Assembly: GCF_003814875.1 (NCBI RefSeq)
Contig: NZ_RKQF01000001.1
Span: forward strand, 9,238,001-9,302,000
Direction of reading: 5' to 3'
Length of the DNA: 64,000 nt
Origin: Streptomyces sp. Ag109_O5-1
GTDB lineage: Bacteria > Actinomycetota > Actinomycetes > Streptomycetales > Streptomycetaceae
Position numbers and translations under genes: made by a program
Notes under the pieces: model-generated
Told to the model about the DNA's origin: nothing
What the model saw: only the letters and a program-made list of their open reading frames with translations
Database searches by the model: none
Part shown: piece by piece, positions 42,397 through 50,300 of the stretch
Layout: every line of letters begins with the position of its first letter
Numbering within the stretch: position 1 is the first letter of the stretch

Positions 42397-43757
42397 TGGA
42401 CCGCCGCATTTTCGGGCTGGAGAACGAGTACGGCGTCACGTGCACGTTCAGGGGACAGCGCCGCCTGTCGCCTGACGAGGTGGCGCGGTACCTCTTCCGC
42501 CGTGTCGTGTCATGGGGCCGTAGCAGCAATGTCTTTCTGCGGAACGGCGCCCGGCTCTATCTCGACGTGGGCTCACATCCGGAATACGCGACACCCGAGT
42601 GTGACAATGTGACCGAACTGGTCACCCACGACAAGGCCGGCGAGCGCATTCTCGAAGGGCTGTTGGTGGACGCCGAACGACGCCTGCATGAGGAAGGAAT
42701 CGCGGGCGACGTCTACCTTTTCAAGAACAACACGGACTCGGCGGGCAACTCCTACGGTTGCCACGAGAACTATCTGGTGGCGCGGCACGGGGAGTTCTCC
42801 CGCCTCGCGGACATCCTCATTCCGTTCCTGGTGACCCGGCAGCTGCTGTGCGGCGCCGGCAAGGTGCTGCAGACGCCGCGCGGTGCGGTGTACTGCGTGA
42901 GCCAGCGGGCGGAGCACATCTGGGAGGGCGTCTCCTCGGCGACGACGCGTTCCCGGCCGATCATCAACACGCGCGACGAACCGCACGCGGACGCCGAGCG
43001 CTACCGCCGGCTGCACGTCATCGTGGGCGACTCGAACATGTCCGAGACGACGATGCTGCTGAAGGTCGGCGCCACCGACCTGGTGCTGCGCATGATCGAG
43101 GCGGGCACGGTGATGCGGGACCTGACCCTGGAGAACCCGATCCGGGCGATCCGCGAGGTCAGCCACGACATCACGGGCCGGCGCAAGGTGCGCCTGGCCA
43201 GCGGCCGGGAGGCCTCCGCCCTCGAGGTGCAGCGGGAGTACTACGAGAAGGCCGTGGACTTCTGTGAGCGCCGCGGTATCCGCACCGGCACGGTCGAGCA
43301 GGTGCTGGAGCTGTGGGGCCGGACGCTGGACGCGATCGAGGCGGAGGACCTGGACCGGATCGGCACCGAGATCGACTGGGTGATGAAGTACAAGCTCATC
43401 GAGCGGTACCGGGCCAAGCACAACATGACCATGTCTCATCCGCGCGTGGCGCAGATAGACCTCGCTTATCACGACATTCACCGTCGTCGGGGTCTGTATT
43501 ACCTGCTGGAGAAGAAGGGGCAAGCCGCGCGGATCTGCAATGACTTGAAGATCTTCGAGGGCAAGTCGGTGCCGCCGCAGACGACTCGGGCGCGGTTGCG
43601 CGGTGACTTCATCCGGCGGGCCCAGGAGCAGCGCCGGGACTTCACGGTCGACTGGGTGCATCTGAAGCTCAACGACCAGGCGCAGCGCACTGTGTTGTGC
43701 AAGGACCCGTTCCGTTCGGTCGACGATCGGGTGGAGAAGCTGATCGCCGGTATGTGA
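42396..43757 (+). CDS. pafA: PafA, Pup-protein ligase
   Basis: This 453-residue glutamine-synthetase-like ligase uses ATP to activate the C-terminal Glu of Pup and joins it to substrate lysines. GLENEYG with Glu9 binds Mg/ATP, and the catalytic Asp57 is in LYLDVGSHPEYATPE. FKNNTDSAGNSYGCHENYL and RPIINTRDEPHADAERYRRLHVI are shared with Dop; the Dop loop is absent. Its start has no ribosome site. It is separated from the prcBA group by the lacI/MFS pair and followed by a strong hairpin. Confidence 0.97.
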   Translation: MDRRIFGLENEYGVTCTFRGQRRLSPDEVARYLFRRVVSWGRSSNVFLRNGARLYLDVGSHPEYATPECDNVTELVTHDKAGERILEGLLVDAERRLHEEGIAGDVYLFKNNTDSAGNSYGCHENYLVARHGEFSRLADILIPFLVTRQLLCGAGKVLQTPRGAVYCVSQRAEHIWEGVSSATTRSRPIINTRDEPHADAERYRRLHVIVGDSNMSETTMLLKVGATDLVLRMIEAGTVMRDLTLENPIRAIREVSHDITGRRKVRLASGREASALEVQREYYEKAVDFCERRGIRTGTVEQVLELWGRTLDAIEAEDLDRIGTEIDWVMKYKLIERYRAKHNMTMSHPRVAQIDLAYHDIHRRRGLYYLLEKKGQAARICNDLKIFEGKSVPPQTTRARLRGDFIRRAQEQRRDFTVDWVHLKLNDQAQRTVLCKDPFRSVDDRVEKLIAGM

Positions 43758-43769
43758 GCCGGTATGTGA
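43746..43769 (+). repeat. 12-bp tandem duplication across the pafA stop
   Basis: GCCGGTATGTGA occurs twice in a row. The first copy holds the last codons and stop of pafA (Ala-Gly-Met-stop), and the second copy repeats them in frame, giving a second stop directly behind the first. Confidence 0.85.
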
Positions 43770-43778
43770 GCGAACGCC

Positions 43779-43814
43779 ACACGGGCGCCGTACTTTCCGG
43801 TACGGCGCCCGTGT
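43779..43814 (+). terminator. pafA terminator
   Basis: The arm 43779-43793 pairs perfectly with 43800-43814 (15 bp), loop TTTCCG, 21 bp after the pafA stop. Confidence 0.8.
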
Positions 43815-43872
43815 CACGTCGTAGAGTTGCGCGCACGCCATCCGCAAGATCGACCGATTACGAGGCTCTTCC

Positions 43873-44874
43873 GTGCGCCGACGCTCTCTTCTCCTTGCCG
43901 CTGTTCCCGTAGGACTGGTCACGGTCGCCGGGTGTGGTGACAACTCGTCCTCTTCCAGCAAGGTCAGCGCGTCGCCGCAGGCGTCGGCTTCCTCGGTGCC
44001 GCCGCCGAAGATCGTGGACGGGCCGTTGCCGGCGATCACGGCGGGGACGAAGTTCGACGAGAAGCCGACGGTCGCGAAGGGTTCGGGGGATCCGTCGAAG
44101 AACCTGGCGGTCAAGACGGTGATCGCGGGCAGTGGCAAGGCGGTCGCGGAGAACGATTTCATCCAGGCCAACTACCTGGGGCAGATCTGGTCCACGGCGA
44201 AGGTCTTCGACCAGTCGTACGACCGTGAGCCGCTGCTCATGCAGCTTGCCGCGGGCAGCATCATCGACGGCTGGCGGTACGGGCTGGCCGGGAAGAAGGT
44301 CGGCAGCCGGGTGCTGATGGCCGTGCCGCCGACCTGGGGGTACGGCAGTTCGGGCAATGCGCAGGCGGGGATCAAGGGCACGGACACGCTGGTGTTCGTG
44401 GTGGATGTGCTGAACTCGTTCAACTCGAAGAGTTCCAGCACGGGCAAGGAGGTCGCGCAGAGCGACTCCGCGCTGCCGAAGGTGGGGACGAACACCGACG
44501 GCAAGGCTCCGTCGATCGACATTCCGAAGGTCAACCCGCCGAAGAAGCTGGTGTCGAACTATGTGCTGGAGGGTGACGGCGCGGAGGTGAAGGCGTCGCA
44601 GACGATCCTGTGCCAGTTCAAGGGTGAGGTCTGGGACAGCGGCAAGGCCTTCGAGCAGACGTATGAGAGCGGGCGGCTGGCCCAGTTCTCGATCGAGCAG
44701 ATGCAGCAGGTCCTCAAGGGGCTGTCGCAGGGGCTCACCGGCAAGAAGGTGGGCAGCAGGGTGCTGGTCGTGGTGCCGCCGGATCTGGCCTATGGGAACA
44801 ACCCGCCGAGCGGTGGTGTGGTGAAGAAGGGGTCCACGCTGGTGTTCTCGGTGGACATCCTGGCGGCGATGTAG
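43873..44874 (+). CDS. FKBP-type peptidyl-prolyl isomerase lipoprotein, two domains
   Basis: A 333-residue exported isomerase. The signal peptide RRRSLLLAAVPVGLVTVAGC ends in a lipobox with acylated Cys21. A Ser/Pro linker leads to two FKBP domains (about 85-185 and 230-333), each with the FDQSY/FEQTY and GLAGKKVGSRVLMAVPP / GLTGKKVGSRVLVVVPP cores. The first keeps WGYG and the second LAYG near the active site. It probably helps fold exported proteins on the outer membrane face. It precedes a cytoplasmic FKBP gene by 74 bp. Confidence 0.9.
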   Translation: MRRRSLLLAAVPVGLVTVAGCGDNSSSSSKVSASPQASASSVPPPKIVDGPLPAITAGTKFDEKPTVAKGSGDPSKNLAVKTVIAGSGKAVAENDFIQANYLGQIWSTAKVFDQSYDREPLLMQLAAGSIIDGWRYGLAGKKVGSRVLMAVPPTWGYGSSGNAQAGIKGTDTLVFVVDVLNSFNSKSSSTGKEVAQSDSALPKVGTNTDGKAPSIDIPKVNPPKKLVSNYVLEGDGAEVKASQTILCQFKGEVWDSGKAFEQTYESGRLAQFSIEQMQQVLKGLSQGLTGKKVGSRVLVVVPPDLAYGNNPPSGGVVKKGSTLVFSVDILAAM

Positions 44875-44948
44875 TCGGGCGGGCGTGAGCGGGGCGGGGA
44901 TGAAAGAATGTCCGGGTTCCGTGTCGTACACAAGCAGGAGCTAGAGAC

Positions 44949-45320
44949 GTGAGCATCGACAAGCCCGAGATCGACTTCCCGGAGGGCCAGCCCCCGGCGG
45001 ATCTGGAGATCAAGGACATCTGGGAGGGCGAGGGCGAGGTGGCCCAGGCGGGCCAGACCGTCACCGTGCACTACGTGGGTGTCGCGTTCAGCACCGGCGA
45101 GGAGTTCGACGCCAGCTGGAACCGGGGCGCTCCGTTCCGCTTCCCGCTGGGCGGTGGCCGGGTCATCAAGGGCTGGGACCAGGGTGTGCAGGGCATGAAG
45201 GTCGGCGGTCGTCGCCAGCTGACCATCCCGGCCCACCTCGCCTACGGTGACCAGAGCCCGACGCCGGCGATCCAGCCCGGTGAGACGCTGATCTTCGTCG
45301 TGGATCTGCTCGGGGTCTGA
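44949..45320 (+). CDS. FKBP-type peptidyl-prolyl cis-trans isomerase, cytoplasmic
   Basis: A 123-residue single-domain FKBP. The classic motifs are VTVHYVGVAFSTGEEFDASW, VIKGWDQGVQGMKVGGRRQL and HLAYGDQ...PGETLIFVVDLLGV. No signal peptide is present. The GTG follows CAGGAG. It speeds proline isomerisation during folding; drug-binding aromatic residues of the family are largely kept. It is followed by a terminator hairpin before pafB. Confidence 0.94.
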   Translation: MSIDKPEIDFPEGQPPADLEIKDIWEGEGEVAQAGQTVTVHYVGVAFSTGEEFDASWNRGAPFRFPLGGGRVIKGWDQGVQGMKVGGRRQLTIPAHLAYGDQSPTPAIQPGETLIFVVDLLGV

Positions 45321-45380
45321 TCGTCGTTCCCGGTCGGCGCCGTCGGGTGCCGGCCGTTCCCGGTCGGACACCGGCCGGCC

Positions 45381-45409
45381 GAGGGCTCGTGCCGTGCGCA
45401 CGGGCCCTC
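45381..45409 (+). terminator. Terminator after the FKBP gene
   Basis: GAGGGCTCGTGC (45381-45392) pairs with GCACGGGCCCTC (45398-45409) with one G-U pair and is followed by GTTGTTTG. Confidence 0.65.
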
Positions 45410-45459
45410 GTTGTTTGTCATGTCCTGCCCGCTTCGGTCCTCGTTGTTTGGACTGGCTT

Positions 45460-45487
45460 TTGCCGTGACACTCCGGAGCGGTACGGT
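45460..45487 (+). promoter_or_regulatory. Possible pafB promoter
   Basis: TTGCCG (45460-45465) and TACGGT (45482-45487) are spaced by 16 bp, about 40 bp upstream of the pafB start and downstream of a terminator, so the pafBC operon probably starts here. Confidence 0.35.
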
Positions 45488-45526
45488 CATCGGTCAGGAG
45501 CACCATAGGGAAGGCGAAGGGCGTCG

Positions 45527-46480
45527 ATGGCCATTGCCAAGGCCGAGCGGCTGATGAACCTGGCGCTGTGTCTGCTGGGGACGCGACGGCCGCTCAGCAA
45601 GCGTGAGCTGCGGGAATCCATTGAGGCCTACCTCGAAGCGGGCAGCGACGACTCCTTCAACCGGATGTTCGAGCGGGACAAGGACGATCTGCGCGAGCTC
45701 GGGCTGGTGATCGAGACCGTGGAGAACCTGGACGGCGAGGTCGGCTATCTGGCGCGCCGTGACAGCAACCGGCTGCCGCCGATCACCCTGGACGCCGAGG
45801 AGGCCGCCGCCCTCGGGCTGGCCGCCAAGGTCTGGCAGCAGGCCCGCCTCGCGGGTGCCGCCAGCGGTGCGCTGCAGAAACTGCGGGCGGCCGGGCTGCC
45901 GGAGGACGTCGACCCGTACGAGGTCCATGGCGCCCTGGAACCGCGGATCCCCGTGCACGAGGCCGCGTTCGAGCCGCTGATGCTGGCCTGCCGCGACCGC
46001 CGCCCGGTCCTCTTCGACTACCGCAAGGCCACCGCCGCCCACCCCGAGCCCCGGCATGTCGAGCCGTGGGCCCTCGAGTGCTGGCGAGGCCACTGGTACC
46101 TGGCGGGCTGGGACCGCGACCGGGGCGCCGAGCGGGTGTTCCGGCTGTCCCGGATCACGGGGAAGGTCCGCTCCCGGGGCACCGGCTTCACCGCGCCCGT
46201 CCCGGACGTCGTCACCGTCCGCGAGACGGTCGCGAGCTGGGCCGGGGAGATCGCCGACCGCTCCGCGCTGATCCGGCTGCGTTCCGGGTCCGGCTACCCC
46301 CTTCGGGCGAAGGCCACGGCGGTGCGGGAACTCGGTGACGGCTGGGACGAGTTGGAGATTCCGTACGGGCACGGGCTGGACGCCTGGCTGGTGGAGTTCG
46401 GGCCGGACGTGATGGTCCTGGAGCCGGCCGAGCTGCGTGCGGACGTGGTGGACCGGCTGCGTGCCGTGGCCAAGGGCTGA
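45527..46480 (+). CDS. pafB: PafB, WYL-domain transcription regulator
   Basis: A 317-residue helix-turn-helix plus WYL protein. The N-terminal winged helix includes RLMNLALCLLGTRRPLSKRELRE. The WYL domain covers about 135-215 with VLFDYRKA and ALECWRGHWYLAGWDRDR, and a WCX extension follows. In mycobacteria PafB and PafC form a heterodimer that activates DNA-damage genes through single-stranded DNA sensing. Here the two genes are adjacent, 19 bp apart, and downstream of pafA as in mycobacteria. Confidence 0.93.
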   Translation: MAIAKAERLMNLALCLLGTRRPLSKRELRESIEAYLEAGSDDSFNRMFERDKDDLRELGLVIETVENLDGEVGYLARRDSNRLPPITLDAEEAAALGLAAKVWQQARLAGAASGALQKLRAAGLPEDVDPYEVHGALEPRIPVHEAAFEPLMLACRDRRPVLFDYRKATAAHPEPRHVEPWALECWRGHWYLAGWDRDRGAERVFRLSRITGKVRSRGTGFTAPVPDVVTVRETVASWAGEIADRSALIRLRSGSGYPLRAKATAVRELGDGWDELEIPYGHGLDAWLVEFGPDVMVLEPAELRADVVDRLRAVAKG

Positions 46481-46499
46481 GGGGGAGCGGGACAAGACA

Positions 46500-47507
46500 G
46501 TGGCAGGCAAACCGGTCAGGCCCGTGAACGCCATCGACCAGACCCGGCGGATGCTCTCCCTGGTGACGTATCTGCGCGAGCGCCCCGGCGCCCGGATCGC
46601 GGACGTCGCCCGCGCCTTCGGGATCACCGAGGACGAGCTGGTCTCCGACCTGGACGTGCTGCCCATGTGCGGCACCAGCTTCCGGGGCGGCGATCTGCTG
46701 GACATCGACACCGACGGCGAGCGGATCTGGTGGCACAACGCGGCCGCGCTCGGCGAGGAGGCCGCGGAACCGCTCAGGCTGGCCGCCGACGAGGCGACCG
46801 CGCTCCTGGTCGCCGCCCGTGCGGTGGCCACCCTGCCCGGACTGCGCGAGGGCGACCGGCAGGCGCTGTTGCGGGCCACCGCCAAGGTGGAGACCGCGGC
46901 CGGCGAGGCGGGCGACGCCAGTGCCCGCCTTTCGGTGACCTTCGAGGCCGAGGGCGGCGTCTTCGCCGACGTCGACCGGGCGATCGCCGAGCGCCGCCGG
47001 CTGTGGATCCGCTACTACTCGCCGGCCCGGGACGAGGTCACCGAGCGCGAGATCGACCCCATCCGCCTGGTCAGCGTCGGGCACACCTATGTGGAGGCCT
47101 GGTGCAGGCGCTCCGAGGCCCGGCGGACCTTCCGGCTCGACCGGGTGGCGGAGATCAGGATCCTGGACGAGCCCTCCGCGCCCCCGGAGATCGAGCTGCG
47201 CGACCTGTCCGAGGCGCTGGTGCAGCCGGCCGCCGAGGATCCCGAGGTGGTCGTCGAGGTCGGCCCGGCCGGCCGCTGGGTCGCCGAGTACTACCCGCAC
47301 GACAGCGCGGATGAGCTTCCCGACGGCGGGCTGCGTATTACCCTGCGCACCCCCGATCCGGCCTCCCTGCGCCGGCTGGCGCTCAGGCTCGGCGGCGACG
47401 GCCGGATCGTGTCACCGCCCGAGCTGGCCGACAGCGCCCGCCGGGCGGCTCGCGAGGCACTGGCGGCGTACGACCACGACGTGGAGAGGCAGGGGCGAGG
47501 GATTTGA
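46500..47507 (+). CDS. pafC: PafC, WYL-domain transcription regulator
   Basis: A 335-residue partner of PafB. The HTH is INAIDQTRRMLSLVTYLRER in outline (positions about 9-28), followed by the WYL domain RLWIRYYSPARDEVTEREIDPIRLVSVGHTYVEAWCRRSEARRTFRLDR (about 160-210) and the WCX extension. The GTG at 46500 lies 12 bases after GGGGGAG; a GTG at 46524 is an alternative. Its stop TGA overlaps the TTG of the next gene. The pair probably controls recombination and repair genes in response to DNA damage. Confidence 0.92.
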   Translation: MAGKPVRPVNAIDQTRRMLSLVTYLRERPGARIADVARAFGITEDELVSDLDVLPMCGTSFRGGDLLDIDTDGERIWWHNAAALGEEAAEPLRLAADEATALLVAARAVATLPGLREGDRQALLRATAKVETAAGEAGDASARLSVTFEAEGGVFADVDRAIAERRRLWIRYYSPARDEVTEREIDPIRLVSVGHTYVEAWCRRSEARRTFRLDRVAEIRILDEPSAPPEIELRDLSEALVQPAAEDPEVVVEVGPAGRWVAEYYPHDSADELPDGGLRITLRTPDPASLRRLALRLGGDGRIVSPPELADSARRAAREALAAYDHDVERQGRGI

Positions 47508-47809
47508 ACGAGTCTTCGGGTTCCGGTGTCGCAGGCGCGGGGGAGATCACGGTTGCGGCCGCATTCGCAGGGATGAGAAGAGTGGTCCCCGTGGTGTTCA
47601 GGGCCGGCTGCCCGGACTGCCGGGGCAGTTTCGAGCTCACCGCGAGCGCCCTGCGCCTGGCCATCGGAGCCACCAGCAAGACGACGTTCTACTCCTTCAC
47701 CTGCCCCGACTGCGGGGCCGCCGTCCGCAAGCCCGCCGGCGAGCGGATCGTCGAGCTGCTCACCGGCGGCGGGGTCAGGACACTGCGGCTGCATTCCGCT
47801 GTCCAGTAG
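47504..47809 (+). CDS. Small zinc-ribbon protein coupled to pafC
   Basis: A 101-residue protein of unknown function. Two CxxC knuckles, CPDCRGSFELTA and FTCPDCGAAV, form a zinc ribbon. The TTG start at 47504 overlaps the pafC stop as TTGA, with GCGAGGGA upstream. The region from 47573 (MRRVVPVVF) is the conserved core and could be an alternative start. Position as third gene of the pafBC unit suggests a nucleic-acid or protein contact in the same response; this is inference. Confidence 0.65.
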   Translation: MNESSGSGVAGAGEITVAAAFAGMRRVVPVVFRAGCPDCRGSFELTASALRLAIGATSKTTFYSFTCPDCGAAVRKPAGERIVELLTGGGVRTLRLHSAVQ

Positions 47810-47822
47810 CGCGAGACAAGAA

Positions 47823-47852
47823 CAGCCGGGTCACGTCACCATGACCCGGCTG
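47823..47852. terminator. Bidirectional terminator
   Basis: CAGCCGGGTCA (47823-47833) pairs with TGACCCGGCTG (47842-47852), loop 8 bases, between the convergent zinc-ribbon and secreted-protein genes. Confidence 0.75.
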
Positions 47853-47876
47853 CCGCTCAGCGCGTCGCGGGAATGC

Positions 47877-48209
47877 TCAGCAACGGCCTCCCTTGGCGGA
47901 CGCGAAGGTCATCGGCTTGGCGTACACCACGACGTGGCCCTTTCCGTCCGCATCCACGTTCGCGCACCACTTGTTGTCGACCAGCGCGTTGGTGGTGCCG
48001 GCGAAGGCCGATTTTTCGGAACAGGTGTTGTGGTAGTAGATCGTGTAGGTGACGTCCCCGTCCCCCCAGGAGTAGTTGAAGCAACCCACGCTGCCGCGGT
48101 GAACGGAGTCGGCGTCGAGGGAGGCTGCGCCAGCCGGAGCGGCGGACCCCATGACCAGAAGTGCCGCTGAGCCAACGGCCATGACGCCGAAACGCTGCCT
48201 GAGATTCAC
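47877..48209 (-). CDS. Small secreted protein, four cysteines
   Basis: A 110-residue protein with a clear signal peptide (NLRQRFGVMAVGSAALLVMG...APAGAAS, cleavage near residue 29). The mature ~80 residues hold four Cys (GCFNY, NTCSE, KWCAN, GGRC at the very end), enough for two disulfides, and many aromatic and Asp residues. The GTG has AAGGGGG upstream. I do not recognise the family; small secreted cysteine-containing proteins of streptomycetes include inhibitors and structural peptides. Flanking DNA (48210-48440) is AT-richer than usual, which may mark a recent insertion. Confidence 0.7.
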   Translation of the reverse strand: MNLRQRFGVMAVGSAALLVMGSAAPAGAASLDADSVHRGSVGCFNYSWGDGDVTYTIYYHNTCSEKSAFAGTTNALVDNKWCANVDADGKGHVVVYAKPMTFASAKGGRC

Positions 48210-48447
48210 TTTTCCCCCTTGGGAATTTCAATGGATGAGGGCGAGGGGAAGAGGCAGCCGCCTGGTACCCGCGCGATTGCGTGAATGGTGACTCTCTGTA
48301 ATCCCCAGGCCTCAGGTCGGTCACGAGAATACCGGGGTGTGATCTTCCCTTGTCAATGTCATTTGCAGGCGTCGAGTCGCCATGCATGGACGCGCCCGCC
48401 CGCTCCCTGGGTCCCGACCGTCCCCAGGGCCGTCTATGCTCGGTGGC

Positions 48448-48642
48448 ATGTTCTGGCCGATGTTCGCGGTAGCTGTGGGTTTCCTGGGGCTCGCCGTCCT
48501 CGGTGTGCTGGCCGTCCGGGTCTTCCTGGAGGCGCAGCGTCTCGGCAGGCAGGTCACGGACTCCGCGCGCCGTATCAACAGGGCGGCCGAGGACCTGGAG
48601 CGGGCGTCCATGAGCGCCACTCGCGCTGTCGACTCGCTGTGA
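48448..48642 (+). CDS. Small membrane protein
   Basis: A 64-residue protein with one N-terminal membrane helix (FWPMFAVAVGFLGLAVLGVLAVRVF, spans about 2-26) and an amphipathic helical tail (RRINRAAEDLERASMSATRAV). An in-frame ATG four codons earlier (48436) is also possible. It lies upstream of tatA in the same direction. The fold resembles short bacterial DUF948-like or single-span proteins. Function unknown. Confidence 0.6.
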   Translation: MFWPMFAVAVGFLGLAVLGVLAVRVFLEAQRLGRQVTDSARRINRAAEDLERASMSATRAVDSL

Positions 48643-48899
48643 AGGTTGCTTTGGCGGTCCTGTGAGTCTTGGGGTGGGAGCGTTTTGGGTCACTTCGCCC
48701 TGTCACGCGGGACGCTGTGGCAGGTACGCTGCTGTTCGCGGTGCGGAGAACGAGGCGCGTACCGCTGCCCGGGAGTACGCACGGGGATTGCTCCACGTTC
48801 ACCCCTGAGCGTTACGATCGCTGTCAGCACGACGTTCGGACAAGTGTCTGACTGGTCGGGCAGGCCCGTCGCCCCGCCTCGGTGAGAAGGTGAAGATTT

Positions 48900-49184
48900 A
48901 TGTTTCGCAACGGACTTGAGCCGTGGCACCTGCTGATCCTCGTTGTGGTGATCCTCCTCGTTTTCGGATCCAAGAAGCTGCCGGACATGGCGCGTTCGCT
49001 CGGCAAGTCCGCCCGGATCCTGAAGAGCGAGGCGAAGGCGATGAAGGAGGAGGGCAAGCAGGCCTATACCGCCGAGTCGTCCGCCGAGGAGCCCGCTCCC
49101 GCTCAGCGCACGATCCAGTCCTCGCCGGGCGACGTGACCAGCTCCCGCCCGGTCAACGAGCCGTCGGACACGACTCAGCGCTGA
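48900..49184 (+). CDS. tatA: Twin-arginine translocase subunit TatA
   Basis: A 94-residue Tat pore subunit. One membrane helix (LEPWHLLILVVVILLVFGSKKLPDM, spans about 6-30) is followed by the amphipathic helix ARSLGKSARILKSEAKAMKEE and a disordered tail. The FGxxKLP hinge is intact. It builds the variable-size channel for folded proteins with twin-arginine signals. GAGAAGG lies upstream of the ATG. tatC follows 48 bp later, so they form one operon. Confidence 0.95.
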   Translation: MFRNGLEPWHLLILVVVILLVFGSKKLPDMARSLGKSARILKSEAKAMKEEGKQAYTAESSAEEPAPAQRTIQSSPGDVTSSRPVNEPSDTTQR

Positions 49185-49232
49185 CGTGAGGACCGGGGCT
49201 CTCCGGTCCGCTGCACGAGATGAGGATGTGGG

Positions 49233-50174
49233 TTGCCCAAGTCTGCCCGCAAAAAGGAGAGGGATCCCGAGGGCCGGATGCCGCTCGCGGATCACCTGCG
49301 TGAGCTGCGCAACCGGCTTGCCAAGGGTGTCCTGGCGATCCTCGTGGTCACGATCGTCGCGGCCTTCTTCTACAGGGACATCATCGAGGTCGTCACCAGG
49401 CCGATGCTCGACCAGATCGGCTGTTCCCAGTCCTTCGGGGAACTGGCCAAAACCAAGAACGCACACTGCGCGCACATCACCGTCAGCGGTCTGCTGGCCC
49501 CGTTCACCCTGGCGCTGAAGGTCGCCCTGATGGCCGGTGTCGTGTTCGCGTCGCCGGTGTGGCTGTACCAGCTGTGGGCGTTCGTCGCGCCGGGCCTGCA
49601 CCGCAACGAGAAGAAGTACGCCTACGGCTTTGTCGGCTTCGGCTTCCCGCTCTTCCTAACCGGTGGCTACATCGCGTTCCACGTGCTGCCCACCACGGCC
49701 AAGCTGATGATCGGCCTCACGCCCGCCGGTGCCGAGAACCTGTTGCCGCTTGACGATCTGCTGGACCTGGTCACCCGCATGATCGTCGTCTTCGGTCTCG
49801 CCTTCGAGATGCCCTTGCTGCTGGTGATGCTCAACCTCACCGGTGTGCTGTCCGGGCGGCGCATGTGGGGCTGGTGGCGCGGCATGGTCGTTGGCATCAC
49901 CATCTTCGCGGCCGTGGCCACACCAACCCCCGACCCGATGACGATGCTGGCGCTGGCCGCGCCGATCTGGGGGCTCTACTTCATCGCCGTGGCCATCGGG
50001 CTGCTCAACGACCGGCGCCGGGCGCGCCGCGAGGCCGAGGGACCGGGCGACAACGAGGCCTCCGAGCTGGACCTCACTCCCGAGGACATCGGCGAGGTCG
50101 AGACCGTCTCCGCCAGCCGCGCGCTGCCCGAGGCCGGTCCTGACCGGGTCAACGGCTACGACGACGTGACCTGA
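49233..50174 (+). CDS. tatC: Twin-arginine translocase subunit TatC
   Basis: A 313-residue, six-helix membrane protein that recognises twin-arginine signal peptides. The N-terminal MPLADHLRELRNRLAKG, the SPVWLYQLWAFVAPGLHRNEKK loop and FGLAFEMPLLLVML are conserved Tat signal-peptide contact regions. The TTG start at 49233 follows GAGG; it gives the standard N-terminus. A disordered tail of ~45 residues ends the protein. tatB is not in this cluster. Confidence 0.95.
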   Translation: MPKSARKKERDPEGRMPLADHLRELRNRLAKGVLAILVVTIVAAFFYRDIIEVVTRPMLDQIGCSQSFGELAKTKNAHCAHITVSGLLAPFTLALKVALMAGVVFASPVWLYQLWAFVAPGLHRNEKKYAYGFVGFGFPLFLTGGYIAFHVLPTTAKLMIGLTPAGAENLLPLDDLLDLVTRMIVVFGLAFEMPLLLVMLNLTGVLSGRRMWGWWRGMVVGITIFAAVATPTPDPMTMLALAAPIWGLYFIAVAIGLLNDRRRARREAEGPGDNEASELDLTPEDIGEVETVSASRALPEAGPDRVNGYDDVT

Positions 50175-50188
50175 CCGGACTCCACGTC

Positions 50189-50230
50189 ACAAAGAGGTGC
50201 CCGCGTCCCAGGACGCGGGCACCTCTTTGT
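50189..50230 (+). terminator. tatC terminator
   Basis: A 19-bp perfect stem (50189-50207 with 50212-50230) around a 4-base loop, 15 bp after tatC, with the descending arm ending in CTCTTTGT. Confidence 0.85.
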
Positions 50231-50300
50231 CGTCCGTCGTCCCATCTTCCGGATAATGATCGTCCTGTTGTCAGTGGGGACCGGTACGCTCGAAAGCACG

